Positions 38,935 to 49,548 of a stretch of DNA of 64,000 nucleotides are shown here, piece after piece; the stretch's first letter is position 1, and each line of letters starts with the position of its first letter. The translations under genes and the position numbers were made by a program. Under the pieces are notes generated by a model. That model searched no databases. It was not told the DNA's origin and saw only the letters and a list, made by a program, of their open reading frames with translations. This stretch comes from an uncultured Pelagibacteraceae bacterium (GTDB taxonomy: Bacteria > Pseudomonadota > Alphaproteobacteria > Pelagibacterales > Pelagibacteraceae): positions 1-64,000 of the forward strand of contig CACKBU010000003.1 in assembly GCA_902598485.1 (NCBI GenBank), written 5' to 3'.

Positions 38935-39855
38935 AGTTAAATACTTAATTGCAAAAAATATAGTTCCAATAGAAGCAATAGTAGAGACAAAAATTGCTTT
39001 AATTATATTTTCGGGACTTACATTATACGCTGCACATAAAACTATAGAAGTAACTCCGCAAGGCGCAACACTCACAAAGAAAGCACCTGGTATTTCAGCT
39101 GGCAATCCTGCATTAAAAAACACTAATCCAATTAACAATAAAATTATTGGGGAAATAACTAATTTTAAAACTGAAATAGATACGGATAATTTGTTAATTA
39201 CATTTTTAGTATAAAATGAGAGAGTTATGCCAATTGCAAACAATCCAACTGGAGAAACACATGCTGCAAGTTTAGACAAAGTGTATTCAATCGGTGTTTG
39301 ATCAATGTTAAAATTTAATAATAAAAATAATAGACCTATAATTATTGAAAGTATAAATGGGTTTAAAAATAAATTTTTAATAAAATTAAATAAATTTACA
39401 TTTTTTTTTGTAGATAATTCAAGAAAAAAAGCAATTACAGATAATAAAACTATCCCATCCATTAATATGATACTTGCAACTTGTGTAATTACATTTTGTT
39501 GAAAATAAATTTCTGTTATTGGTAAGAGCAAAGTTACATGGTTTGATAATGCAACTGTTAAAGCCCAAATAATTGACTCTGGGATTGATCTTTTAAAATA
39601 TTTTGAAGTAATTAAGTAGGCGATAATTCCACATATCGATTGCATAATTAAATAAGAGAAAATTTGTTTGAAATCTACTTGTCCAATTTCATTTTGTGCT
39701 ATTAGCTTAATTATCAATGCTGGAACTGCAATATAGAACAAGAAAAGATTTAAAATTTTAGCATGATTAAGATCTAAGACCTTCAACTTACCAAAAACAA
39801 ACCCTAAAAAAGTAATAAATATAAATGGAGTTAGTCCTAAAAAAATTGTGAACAT
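38929..39855 (-). CDS. AEC family transporter
   Basis: 308 aa ~10 TM permease with AEC-type arrangement. Confidence 0.85.
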   Translation of the reverse strand: MFTIFLGLTPFIFITFLGFVFGKLKVLDLNHAKILNLFLFYIAVPALIIKLIAQNEIGQVDFKQIFSYLIMQSICGIIAYLITSKYFKRSIPESIIWALTVALSNHVTLLLPITEIYFQQNVITQVASIILMDGIVLLSVIAFFLELSTKKNVNLFNFIKNLFLNPFILSIIIGLLFLLLNFNIDQTPIEYTLSKLAACVSPVGLFAIGITLSFYTKNVINKLSVSISVLKLVISPIILLLIGLVFFNAGLPAEIPGAFFVSVAPCGVTSIVLCAAYNVSPENIIKAIFVSTIASIGTIFFAIKYLTL

Positions 39856-39858
39856 AAA

Positions 39859-40650
39859 TTATTTGATTGTTATTCTATGCATTATTCTATTTCCTTTGAA
39901 AGGTGTTGCTTGATGAAGCATAGATCTATTATCCCATATAGCCAATTGATTTTTTTCCCAAGGCAATGAAAATTGAAACTTCTTTTTAATTTGATGGCTA
40001 AATAAAAATTTTTTTAATTTTTCTTGATTTTTTATCTTTGAGCTAAAACCAACAAAATGTCCTGGACTACAATAAATAGAATAATTTGTGCTGATTTTCC
40101 TAATTATTTTATGTGAAGATTTAAGTTCTTTAATATTTTTACCTTTTTCTTTTACTCTTTCTTTTGTTGTAACCGAGATTGGACCCTCAGAGGAATATTT
40201 ACCTTTAATATTTTTAAATTTTCTTTTTATTGGACTTGGTAATTCTTTATAAGCAAGATATTGAGAACAAAATTCTGTATTAGCTTTTCCTTTTTTTGGC
40301 ACAAGTTTAGAAAGCAACATTGTAAATCTTGGTGGTTTTTTTGTATAAATCGAGTCTGTATGAAATTGTTCACCAAAACTTGGTCCTTTATCAGTTGATT
40401 TTCTTTGCACCACAGTAATTTGAGGAAATTTTTTATTTAAACCTTTTAGTCTTGGATAGTTGGCTAATTTTCCAAAATATTTTGCAAACTGAATATAAAA
40501 TTTAGAAGTTAATTCTTGTTGTTTAAAATACAACATTCCATATTTATTCAGTGCTTTCTTAATTTTTAAAATATCTTTATTTGAAATATCTTTTAAATTT
40601 ACAATTATTTCAGCTCCAATATTTTTTTTATTTGGAATTATTTTTAACAT
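39859..40650 (-). CDS. TauD/TfdA family Fe(II)/2-oxoglutarate dioxygenase
   Basis: FGEQFHTDSIYTKKPPR (HxD) and LAIWDNRSMLHQATPF (distal His). Confidence 0.9.
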   Translation of the reverse strand: MLKIIPNKKNIGAEIIVNLKDISNKDILKIKKALNKYGMLYFKQQELTSKFYIQFAKYFGKLANYPRLKGLNKKFPQITVVQRKSTDKGPSFGEQFHTDSIYTKKPPRFTMLLSKLVPKKGKANTEFCSQYLAYKELPSPIKRKFKNIKGKYSSEGPISVTTKERVKEKGKNIKELKSSHKIIRKISTNYSIYCSPGHFVGFSSKIKNQEKLKKFLFSHQIKKKFQFSLPWEKNQLAIWDNRSMLHQATPFKGNRIMHRITIK

Positions 40651-41515
40651 TTTTTAAAAAAAATTTTTTTAAGTGATTAATCGTTTGTTTGGGACTTTCC
40701 TCTGGAATGAAATGATCTGAATTAATTTCTGCCCCATAAACTTTTTTATTTGTGTATTTTTGCCAAATTTTAACTGATTTAAATTGCGTTCCAACAACTC
40801 CCTTTTTACCCCACAAAACTTGTATAGGAATGTTTAATTTTTTTTTTCTGTCTTTTTTGTCATGCTCTAAATCTATAGTAGCCGCAGCCCTATAATCCTC
40901 GCAAGTTGCATGAATTCTTTTTTTTTGTCTAAAGGCTCTAAAATATTCATCTTCAACTTTTCCAATCGCACGTCTTGATGACCTATTAAAACGACTTTTT
41001 AACCATCTTTTAGGATCTGCCATTATCATTTTCTCTGGTAAAGGTGCGGGCTGTATTAAATAAAACCAATGAAAATATCCTTTTGCAAATTTCATATCTG
41101 TATGCTCGTACATATCCAGAGTTGGACAAATATCTAATACGCTTAAAGCCATAATTTTATTTCTATAATCTCTTGCCATTCTATGAGCAACTCTCCCGCC
41201 TCTATCATGTCCTGCAACAAAAAATTTTTTAAAATTCAATTTACTCATCAATTGAACCATATCTTTAGCCATTTCTCTTTTAGAATAATTTTTATGATTA
41301 GTGCCACCAGGTAAAACCAAACTGTCTCCGTATCCTCTAAGATCAGCAACTATTACTGTAAAATATTTGCTAAGCTCAGGTGCTGTTTTGTGCCACATTA
41401 CATGCGATTGTGGATATCCGTGAAGTAACAATAAAGGAGCACCATCACCTTTAAATCTACAAAATATTTTACCTTTGTTTACCTTAACAAATTTTTTTTT
41501 AAAACCAATGAACAT
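40628..41515 (-). CDS. Alpha/beta hydrolase, haloacetate (fluoroacetate) dehalogenase-like
   Basis: GHDRGGRVAHRMA, SVLDICPT, GYFHWFYLIQPAPLPEKMI, EDYRAAA, SDHFIPEE. Confidence 0.88.
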   Translation of the reverse strand: MFIGFKKKFVKVNKGKIFCRFKGDGAPLLLLHGYPQSHVMWHKTAPELSKYFTVIVADLRGYGDSLVLPGGTNHKNYSKREMAKDMVQLMSKLNFKKFFVAGHDRGGRVAHRMARDYRNKIMALSVLDICPTLDMYEHTDMKFAKGYFHWFYLIQPAPLPEKMIMADPKRWLKSRFNRSSRRAIGKVEDEYFRAFRQKKRIHATCEDYRAAATIDLEHDKKDRKKKLNIPIQVLWGKKGVVGTQFKSVKIWQKYTNKKVYGAEINSDHFIPEESPKQTINHLKKFFLKNVKNNSK

Positions 41516-41526
41516 GATTAAACTAT

Positions 41527-41802
41527 TTAATTATTTAATAGTTTATTTTTCGCCTTTTCAAATTCCTCTTGAGAAATAATTCCTTTTTCTTTTAAATCAT
41601 TTAATTTACTAAGTTCATCACTTAGAGTACTAGTTTGTTCAGAAGCAGTCTCGCTTATCTCATCAGTCTCACTTTCGGGTTGCTCCTTTTCAGCTCTATT
41701 AGCTTCCTTAGATTTAAAACCATTCATTATTGCCATTCCACCTAAGTATAAAACATAAGCCATAATAGGAATAACCAATCCAAAAAAAATTATTTTTTCC
41801 AT
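41527..41802 (-). CDS. SHOCT-domain membrane protein
   Basis: C-terminal LSDELSKLNDLKEKGIISQEEFEKAKNKLL. Confidence 0.8.
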   Translation of the reverse strand: MEKIIFFGLVIPIMAYVLYLGGMAIMNGFKSKEANRAEKEQPESETDEISETASEQTSTLSDELSKLNDLKEKGIISQEEFEKAKNKLLNN

Positions 41803-41805
41803 AAT

Positions 41806-42009
41806 TTAATCTTCATCTTCTTCACGCCAGTTTTTTTCATACATCAAATATGCAGCATAAATTACTGATATTGTACCTACAATCATACCATAATCAAAAC
41901 CAGTTTGCATGTCATGCAAATACCAACCTAGCTGTGTGGCTCCAATTGGCGGAACAGTAAGAAGTAAAAAAATTATACCAAATCTATAAGGTCGCTTAGG
42001 TTTTTTCAT
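41806..42009 (-). CDS. Small hypothetical membrane protein
   Basis: 67 aa, 2 TM, co-oriented. Confidence 0.6.
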   Translation of the reverse strand: MKKPKRPYRFGIIFLLLTVPPIGATQLGWYLHDMQTGFDYGMIVGTISVIYAAYLMYEKNWREEDED

Positions 42010-42047
42010 CCTAATTAATTAACAGATTACAGCTTGGGATTTAATTA

Positions 42048-42893
42048 TTAAATTTGCGATCTTTTGAAACAGTCTATGGTATTTTTAAGTAAACAAGCAA
42101 TAGTCATAGGTCCAACTCCACCTGGAACAGGTGTAAGTGCTTTTGCATTTTTTGAAACTTCATCAAAATGAACATCACCAACTATACCGTTGTTAGTTTT
42201 ATTTATACCAACATCAATAACAATAGCATCTTTTTTAACCCAATCTCCTTTAACAAGTTCGGGTATACCTACAGCTGCAACAATTATGTCTGCCTCTAAA
42301 CATTCAGCTTTTAAATCTTTAGTTTTTGAATGAGTTATAGTTACGGTGCAATTTTCTTTTAAAAGAAGTTGTGTCATTGGTTTACCATTTAAATTTGATC
42401 TACCCACAACCACAGCTTTTTTACCACTTAAATTAGGTTCAATTTTTTTTATCAACAAATAACATCCAAGCGGAGTACAAGGTATCGAACTTTCATAACC
42501 AGATGAAAGGTTACCTACATTCATTGGATGAAATCCATCTACGTCTTTTGAGGGATCAATAGCTTCTATAACCTTCTGCTTATCAATATGCTTAGGTAAA
42601 GGAAGTTGAACTAAAATTCCTGAGACAGTTTCATCACTGTTTAGTTCTTGAATTTTTTCTAGAACAGTCTTTTCTGCAACTGAGTCTGGATATTTAATTA
42701 CTTCAGATTTTAATCCTACCTCATTTGCTGACTTCTCTTTATTTCTTACATAAATCTGACTGGGTGTTAAATCACCAATCAGTATTACTGTTAAACCTGG
42801 TACTTTATTATATTTTGATTTTAATTCTGCAACTTCTTCCTTTAACTCTGCTCTTAATTCTGCGGCTGCTTTTTTTCCATCAATTAAAATCAT
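42048..42893 (-). CDS. folD: Methylenetetrahydrofolate dehydrogenase/cyclohydrolase
   Basis: YVRNKEKSANEVG, KDVDGFHPMNVG, TPVPGGVGPMTIACLLKNT. Confidence 0.97.
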   Translation of the reverse strand: MILIDGKKAAAELRAELKEEVAELKSKYNKVPGLTVILIGDLTPSQIYVRNKEKSANEVGLKSEVIKYPDSVAEKTVLEKIQELNSDETVSGILVQLPLPKHIDKQKVIEAIDPSKDVDGFHPMNVGNLSSGYESSIPCTPLGCYLLIKKIEPNLSGKKAVVVGRSNLNGKPMTQLLLKENCTVTITHSKTKDLKAECLEADIIVAAVGIPELVKGDWVKKDAIVIDVGINKTNNGIVGDVHFDEVSKNAKALTPVPGGVGPMTIACLLKNTIDCFKRSQI

Positions 42894-42902
42894 ATTTCTC
42901 TC

Positions 42903-43193
42903 TTAAAAAATCATTGGGGCAATGTACAGCTTCATACACATTTCGATAAACCAAATCAATAAAAGAAGAATGATTGGAGAAATATCTAGTGAACCTAAAT
43001 TTGGCAAAAAACGTCTAATTTTATTCAAGAAAGGCTCGGTCAATTTGTAACTCAACTCTAAAATTGCATACACAAACTTATTTTGAGTATTAAGAACGTT
43101 AAAAGCTATTAACCAACTTACAATAACATTGGCGATTACAACATAAGAATACAATTTTAAAATTTGTAAAACTAAATAAAAAATAGCTATCAT
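42903..43193 (-). CDS. YggT family membrane protein
   Basis: 96 aa, TEPFLNKIRRFLPNLGSLDISPIILLLLI. Confidence 0.93.
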   Translation of the reverse strand: MIAIFYLVLQILKLYSYVVIANVIVSWLIAFNVLNTQNKFVYAILELSYKLTEPFLNKIRRFLPNLGSLDISPIILLLLIWFIEMCMKLYIAPMIF

Positions 43194-44275
43194 TTTTTCT
43201 CAACGTAAATCGACTGACTTGGGAAAGCAAATGAAGCACCATTTTTTTCTACAATTTCCTTAATCGCAATTGCTAATCTTTCTTTTACATCAAGCCAATT
43301 ATTCCAACTTCCTGTTTTTGTAAAACATCTTACATACATATCTATTGAACTATCAGAAAATTTATCAACTCTTACCGCAACGCCAATTGAGGTATTATAA
43401 TCTTCGCTTGAATTAATATGACTTTCGATTTCATCTCTAATTTTTTTTAATTGATCTACGGTAGTGTCATATTGAAGTGTAATAATCCAACTGATTAACC
43501 AATTTGAAGTTTCACTTACATTTACAACTGCGTTTTCAGCAAATTGAAAATTTGGAATAATAGCAAGAGATTTGTCAAACTTTCTAATTGTTGTTGATCT
43601 AAATCCAATCTTTTCTACTACGCCTTCAATAATACCCTCGACAGCTATCCAGTCTCCAATTTTAAATCTCTTTTCAACTAAAACTAAAATTCCTGATATT
43701 AAATTTTTGAATAAATCTTGTGCCCCTAATGCTACAGCAACACCAAACAATCCAAGACCTGCAATGATTGGGCCTATTTTAATTCCCCACAATTCTAAAA
43801 CAGCTGCTAAACCTAAAATAAAAATTAAAATTTTTAGCGATTTAATTATCCAGCCAATAAGTTCTCTTGTTAACAATTTATCTAAACCACTGAGTATGTA
43901 TGAAATTGGTTCTATGATTTGGTGAATTACCCAAAAAATCAAAATAGTGATTAATGTTCTATTAATTGTATCTACCACTTCTCTTCCTTCTAGTGAGAAA
44001 GTCATATAGTAGCTTGCAATAAAAAATCCTAATACAATTGGTAAAAATCTTGCTGGACCTACAAGTGATTGAACAAAAGTATCATCTAGTTTATTCGTTG
44101 TTCTTTTCGAGATAATTTCTAATTTTTTAATAACTAATTTGCTTATTAGACCTCTAAAAATTAAGAATAGTAAAAATATTCCAATACCAATTAAGATTTG
44201 AAAAATATCAACACCAAGAATTCCTTTATTCCATACTGATAAAAATATCTCTGAAAAATTATTAATTAATTCCAT
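43190..44275 (-). CDS. Mechanosensitive ion channel MscS family
   Basis: GLGLFGVAVALGAQDLFKNLISGI signature. Confidence 0.95.
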   Translation of the reverse strand: MELINNFSEIFLSVWNKGILGVDIFQILIGIGIFLLFLIFRGLISKLVIKKLEIISKRTTNKLDDTFVQSLVGPARFLPIVLGFFIASYYMTFSLEGREVVDTINRTLITILIFWVIHQIIEPISYILSGLDKLLTRELIGWIIKSLKILIFILGLAAVLELWGIKIGPIIAGLGLFGVAVALGAQDLFKNLISGILVLVEKRFKIGDWIAVEGIIEGVVEKIGFRSTTIRKFDKSLAIIPNFQFAENAVVNVSETSNWLISWIITLQYDTTVDQLKKIRDEIESHINSSEDYNTSIGVAVRVDKFSDSSIDMYVRCFTKTGSWNNWLDVKERLAIAIKEIVEKNGASFAFPSQSIYVEKK

Positions 44276-44277
44276 TT

Positions 44278-44976
44278 CTAAATTTTATATAACAAAAACT
44301 CTTCTTCTCCAGGGTTAAAAAGAAAAATCTTTTTCCATTTGATTTCGTTCAGTATTGACGAGGTTTTTTCGCCTATACACATCAAATTTGTATTCATCCA
44401 TAAATTTTCGGTTTGGTAAATCTTTATGAAATTTAAGAAACTTGACGCACTATTTTGAGAGTACACATAGACCATATCAGGCATATTTAATTTTAATTCA
44501 TTAACAAATTTCTGATCAAATTTTTGATTATGATCTACTCTGTAATTAATAATTCTTTTTACCTTAAACCCTTCTTTTAATAACTGTTGATCTAAATCAA
44601 CCGATATTGTTTCACCACTAACGTAAAGTAATTCTTTATTTTTGGAGTCATAACTTTGTATAATTAGCTCCTTTAAGTTTGTTACATTTCCTTCAGCCGC
44701 AATTGTATTTTGAAAACCAACGCTTCTTGCTTTGTTTTCTGTGGCGTTTCCAACACAAAAGCATTTAATATTTTTATCTAATTCTAATGTGTTTAAAAAT
44801 TTTACTGCATTTGCACTAGTAAAAACAATTCCACCATATTCAGAAAAATTAATTTCTTCATAATTAACCTTTTCAATCCTTATTAATGGAAGATGAGAAA
44901 CTTGATGTCCTAATGATTGAAATTTAAATATCATTTCGGAACAATCATCTAATGGTCTAGTTAACAAAATATGCAT
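44278..44976 (-). CDS. hemD: Uroporphyrinogen-III synthase
   Basis: LLTRP..., GGIVFTSANAVKFL, YSQNSASSF; adjacent hemC. Confidence 0.9.
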   Translation of the reverse strand: MHILLTRPLDDCSEMIFKFQSLGHQVSHLPLIRIEKVNYEEINFSEYGGIVFTSANAVKFLNTLELDKNIKCFCVGNATENKARSVGFQNTIAAEGNVTNLKELIIQSYDSKNKELLYVSGETISVDLDQQLLKEGFKVKRIINYRVDHNQKFDQKFVNELKLNMPDMVYVYSQNSASSFLNFIKIYQTENLWMNTNLMCIGEKTSSILNEIKWKKIFLFNPGEEEFLLYKI

Positions 44977-44977
44977 A

Positions 44978-45895
44978 TTATCTTTTATATGTGTTATTTG
45001 ATTTTGTTTTTAAAAGTATTCCAATCTCCTTACCAATTTCTTTAAACTCATTCAAATTACCAACTTTTTTTTCATAAAACCTTTGTTTACCATCTAAAGA
45101 AAAAAGTTCAGCCTCCACTGTAATCTTATCTCCATCGACCACTGAATGAGCACCAATTGCTGTTTCACAATCTCCATCTAAAACTTTTAAAATATTTCTC
45201 TCAAGGTGAGCTCTTTTATATGTTTCTTCATGATTAACTTTGTTTAAAATAGAAATTGTCTCATCATCATTCTCCCTGCACTGAAGAGCAATTATGCCTT
45301 GTCCTGCACTAGGAATTATTTCCTCAGCAGAAAAAATTTCTGAAATTTCATTTTCAAATTTTAAAAATTTGATACCAGCATAAGACAAAATAATTGCATC
45401 ATACATCCCTTCATTCAATTTTCTAATTCTAGTATCTACATTTCCTCTAATTAGTTTACAGTTCAAATCTTGTCTAATTTTTTTTATTTGAAATTCTCTT
45501 CTGTATGATGAGGTACCAACAATTGACTTTTGATCTAGGTCTTTAAGTTTTTTTTTGTTCTTTGTAATTAAAATCTCTCTAGGGTCATTTCTTTCAAGGA
45601 AAGAGTCTGTTGTTAATCCTTTTGTATCATTAGCAGGCATATCTTTCAGTGCGTGGACTGCAATATCAATATTTTTTAACTGAAGTTCATTTTCAATATT
45701 ACTAGAAAACAAACCTTTGCCACCAAGCTCTGATAATCTTGTATCCTGTACTTCGTCACCTTTAGTTGAAATTGATTTAATTACAATATCTTCATTACCA
45801 AGTTTGGTATTTTCAATTATCTTATTTTTAGCTTGTTGAGCATAAAGTAAGGCAAGCTTGCTGCCTCTAGATCCAATTATTATTTTTTTTCTCAT
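44978..45895 (-). CDS. hemC: Hydroxymethylbilane synthase
   Basis: IIGSRGSKLALLYAQQ, ALKDMPA, RGNVDTRIRKL, dipyrromethane Cys DGDCETAIGAH. Confidence 0.97.
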   Translation of the reverse strand: MRKKIIIGSRGSKLALLYAQQAKNKIIENTKLGNEDIVIKSISTKGDEVQDTRLSELGGKGLFSSNIENELQLKNIDIAVHALKDMPANDTKGLTTDSFLERNDPREILITKNKKKLKDLDQKSIVGTSSYRREFQIKKIRQDLNCKLIRGNVDTRIRKLNEGMYDAIILSYAGIKFLKFENEISEIFSAEEIIPSAGQGIIALQCRENDDETISILNKVNHEETYKRAHLERNILKVLDGDCETAIGAHSVVDGDKITVEAELFSLDGKQRFYEKKVGNLNEFKEIGKEIGILLKTKSNNTYKR

Positions 45896-45949
45896 AAAAA
45901 ATTATTTCTTACTTGTATAAAGATTGTACAATTATTAAAAACTATTTGA

Positions 45950-47023
45950 ATGAGCAAAAAACCCTTAATTCTTGGAATAGAGTCTAGTTGTGATGAAACA
46001 GCGGCTTCTTTAATAACTGAAAATGAAGAAGGATTCCCAGTAGTTTTATCCAACATTGTTTCTAGCCAAGTGGAGGTTCATAGAGAGTTTGGTGGTGTAG
46101 TTCCTGAACTGGCAGCACGTTCACACATTGAAAAAATTGATTGGATTGTCAAAAAAGCTATTGATGAAAGTGGAAGAAAAATTGAAGAAATAGATGCGGT
46201 TGCTTCTACCGCTGGTCCTGGATTAATTGTTTGTTTATCAGTTGGGTTAAGTTTTGGTAAAGCTTTTGCAACAGCAATGAATAAACCTTTTATTGCCGTT
46301 AATCATTTAGAGGGACATGCTCTAAGTCCAAAACTAAATACAAATTTAAATTATCCATATTTACTTCTTTTAATTTCAGGTGGGCACTCACAATATTTAA
46401 GTGTTCAGAACCTTGGTAAATATAAAAGATTAGGAACAACTATTGATGATGCATTAGGTGAGGCATTTGACAAAACGGCAAAGCTTTTAGGAATAGAATT
46501 TCCAGGAGGACCTCAAATAGAAATTTTAGCTAAAAAAGGTGATCCAGAAAAATATGATTTACCAAAACCAATTTTCAGCAAAGGAGGATGCAATCTTTCT
46601 TTTGCAGGTCTAAAAACTGCCGTGTTGAAGATAAGCAAAACAATTAAATCAGAACAAGATAAATATGATCTTGCCGCATCTTTTCAAAAAACAATTGAGG
46701 AAATTTTATATAAAAAAACAAAGATTGCTTTTACTGAATTTGAAAAAATAAATGAATTAAATGAAAAACTTTTCGTTGTTGCTGGTGGAGTTGCAGCAAA
46801 TAAAAAAATTAGGTCTATGTTAATTAATCTATGTGAAGAAAATGATTATAAAAGTATTTTTCCACCTATAGAGTTTTGTGGAGATAATGCAGCAATGATT
46901 GCAATGGTAGGTTTAGAAAAATTTAAAATAAATCAATTTAATAATTTAGATTATCCAGCTAAACCTAGATGGCCTCTAGATGAGGATGCAGCTTTTCTTA
47001 AAGGTGCTGGAGTTCAATTATAA
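45950..47023 (+). CDS. tsaD: tRNA N6-adenosine threonylcarbamoyltransferase
   Basis: LGIESSCDETAASL, NHLEGHALSP, FPPIEFCGDNAAMIA. Confidence 0.97.
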   Translation: MSKKPLILGIESSCDETAASLITENEEGFPVVLSNIVSSQVEVHREFGGVVPELAARSHIEKIDWIVKKAIDESGRKIEEIDAVASTAGPGLIVCLSVGLSFGKAFATAMNKPFIAVNHLEGHALSPKLNTNLNYPYLLLLISGGHSQYLSVQNLGKYKRLGTTIDDALGEAFDKTAKLLGIEFPGGPQIEILAKKGDPEKYDLPKPIFSKGGCNLSFAGLKTAVLKISKTIKSEQDKYDLAASFQKTIEEILYKKTKIAFTEFEKINELNEKLFVVAGGVAANKKIRSMLINLCEENDYKSIFPPIEFCGDNAAMIAMVGLEKFKINQFNNLDYPAKPRWPLDEDAAFLKGAGVQL

Positions 47024-47436
47024 TGCAATATTGGTTGATGAAATCTGAACCAGATGTTTGGTCAATTGATCAGCAAAAAAAAGCTGGAATTAAGGGTGCA
47101 CCGTGGGATGGTGTCAGAAATTATCAAGCTGCAAAGAATTTAAAAAGTATGAGGAAAGGAGATCTATGTTTTTTTTATCATTCAAATATTGGAAAAGAGA
47201 TAGTTGGAATAGTAAAAGTTATAAAAGAATCGTATATAGATAAAACAGACAAAACAGGGAGGTTTGTTGCAGTTACTGTTCAATTTAAGTCTAAATTTTC
47301 AAAGCCTATAACACTCGAAAGCATTAAAAAAAATAAGGATTTAAGCCATTTAGGCCTGATTAAGCAAAGCAGGCTTTCTGTAATGCCTGTTGATTATAAA
47401 AGCTGGAAAATTATAAATAACATGAGTAAAGTTTAA
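47023..47436 (+). CDS. EVE domain protein
   Basis: YWLMKSEPDVWSIDQ...WDGVRNYQAAKNLKSMRKGDLCFFYHSN. Confidence 0.95.
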   Translation: MQYWLMKSEPDVWSIDQQKKAGIKGAPWDGVRNYQAAKNLKSMRKGDLCFFYHSNIGKEIVGIVKVIKESYIDKTDKTGRFVAVTVQFKSKFSKPITLESIKKNKDLSHLGLIKQSRLSVMPVDYKSWKIINNMSKV

Positions 47437-47451
47437 AAAAAAAATTATCCT

Positions 47452-49548
47452 ATGCCAAAAAAAAAGAAGAAGAAAAGCAAGGTAAGAAAAAAAAAGTCTA
47501 AAGTTAGAAAAAAAACCTCAAAAAAGGTGAAGAGAAGATCTAAAGTTAAAAAAAGATCTTCTAAAAAAGTAAAAAAAAGAATTAAAGCAAAAAAAGAAAA
47601 CGGAAATACACCTCCTGAAGTTGTTATTAAAACAAAACCAGAATGGGTTAAAAGTAGCTTAGCAAATAAAAGTAAATATCAACAAAAATATTCTCAATCT
47701 ATAAAGAGTAATGATGAATTTTGGAGAAAAGAGGGAAAAAGAATTACTTGGATAAAACCTTATAAAAAAATTAAAGACGTAAAATACAGTACAAAAGAAG
47801 TCAAAATTAAATGGTTTGAAGATGGTACTTTAAATGCTTCTGCAAATTGCATTGATAGACATTTAAAGGATAAAAAAGATAAAACTGCTATTATTTGGGT
47901 TGGAGATGATCCAAAAGATAGTCAAAAAATTTCTTATAAACAACTTCATCAAAAAGTTTCTAAAGCTGCAAATGGTTTAAAAAAATTAGGAATTAAAAAA
48001 GGTGACCGTGTAACAATTTATTTAACTATGATACCAGAGTTAGCAATTTTAATGCTGGCCTGTGTAAGAATTGGTGCAGTACATTCAATTATTTTTGGAG
48101 GTTTTTCAGCAGATTCTATTTCGGGAAGAGTGAATGATTGCGAATCTGAATACATCATTACCGCAGATGAAGGAGTACGAGGTGGAAAAACTATTCCACT
48201 GAAATATACAGTTGATGAAGCTTTAATGAGTTGTCCAAATGTTAAGAAATGTATTGTTGTTAAACGAACTGGAAATTACATCAACTGGGATCATAGCAGA
48301 GATGTTTGGTATCATGAATTAATTAAAGACGTACCTAGTAATTGTGAACCTGAGGAAATGAATGCTGAAGATCCTTTATTTATTTTATATACTTCGGGTT
48401 CAACAGGTAAACCTAAAGGAGTTCTTCATACTACTGGTGGATATATGGTTTATGCATCCATGACTCATCAATATATTTTCAACTATAAACCAAAAGATAT
48501 TTATTGGTGTACTGCTGATATTGGCTGGGTAACTGGACATAGTTACATTATTTATGGGCCACTTTCGAATGGTGCAACAACTATAATGTTTGAAGGAATT
48601 CCAAATTATCCTGATAGCTCTAGATGGTGGCAAATAGTTGATAAATATAGGGTGAATACTTTTTATACAGCCCCAACTGCAATTAGAGCTTTAATGCGTG
48701 AAGGTGATAAACCTGTTAAAAAAACATCTAGAAAATCGCTTAAGCTTTTAGGAACAGTAGGAGAACCAATAAATCCGGAGGCTTGGATGTGGTACTATAA
48801 AACTGTGGGTAATTCCAAATGCCCTATTGTAGATACTTGGTGGCAAACAGAAACCGGAGGTATAATGATTGCTCCACAAACAGGCGCTATTCCTCTTAAA
48901 CCTGGCTCAGCAACTAAACCTTTCTATGGAATTAAGCCAGTGCTTGTAGATAAAAACGGTAAGGAAATTAAAGGAGCTGGTGAAGGAAGGTTGTGCATAG
49001 CTCAATCATGGCCTGGACAAATGAGAACTGTTTACGGTGATCATCAAAGATTTATAGATACGTACTTTTCTCAATTTAATGGAAAATATTTCACTGGTGA
49101 TGGATGTAGAAGAGATAAAGATGGTTATTACTGGATCACAGGAAGAGTAGATGATGTAATTATTGTTTCAGGACACAACCTAGGAACTGCTGAAATTGAA
49201 AGTGCATTTGTTGCTCATCCAAAAGTAGCTGAAGCTGCTGTAGTTGGTTACCCTCATGATATTAAAGGTAATGGATTATATTGTTATGTAACCTTGAATG
49301 CAGGAGAAGCAGAAACAGGTGAACTTGAAAGAGATCTAAAACTTTGGGTTAGAAAACAAATCGGGCCATTGGCGACTCCAGATCTAATTCATTTTACTCC
49401 AGGTCTTCCTAAAACGAGATCTGGAAAAATAATGAGAAGAATTCTTAGAAAAATTGCAGCTAATGAACATGGTCAATTAGGTGATACAACTACGCTGGCA
49501 GATCCTAGTGTTGTTGATAGTTTGGTAGAAAATAGAAAAAATATTTAA
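47452..49548 (+). CDS. acsA: Acetyl-CoA synthetase with Lys/Arg-rich heptad-repeat N-terminal extension
   Basis: [63 protein letters not shown]. Confidence 0.96.
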   Translation: MPKKKKKKSKVRKKKSKVRKKTSKKVKRRSKVKKRSSKKVKKRIKAKKENGNTPPEVVIKTKPEWVKSSLANKSKYQQKYSQSIKSNDEFWRKEGKRITWIKPYKKIKDVKYSTKEVKIKWFEDGTLNASANCIDRHLKDKKDKTAIIWVGDDPKDSQKISYKQLHQKVSKAANGLKKLGIKKGDRVTIYLTMIPELAILMLACVRIGAVHSIIFGGFSADSISGRVNDCESEYIITADEGVRGGKTIPLKYTVDEALMSCPNVKKCIVVKRTGNYINWDHSRDVWYHELIKDVPSNCEPEEMNAEDPLFILYTSGSTGKPKGVLHTTGGYMVYASMTHQYIFNYKPKDIYWCTADIGWVTGHSYIIYGPLSNGATTIMFEGIPNYPDSSRWWQIVDKYRVNTFYTAPTAIRALMREGDKPVKKTSRKSLKLLGTVGEPINPEAWMWYYKTVGNSKCPIVDTWWQTETGGIMIAPQTGAIPLKPGSATKPFYGIKPVLVDKNGKEIKGAGEGRLCIAQSWPGQMRTVYGDHQRFIDTYFSQFNGKYFTGDGCRRDKDGYYWITGRVDDVIIVSGHNLGTAEIESAFVAHPKVAEAAVVGYPHDIKGNGLYCYVTLNAGEAETGELERDLKLWVRKQIGPLATPDLIHFTPGLPKTRSGKIMRRILRKIAANEHGQLGDTTTLADPSVVDSLVENRKNI

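Noticed and set aside
43572-43925. 117-aa ORF antisense to MscS channel
   Set aside because: Shadow ORF over the conserved MscS domain.
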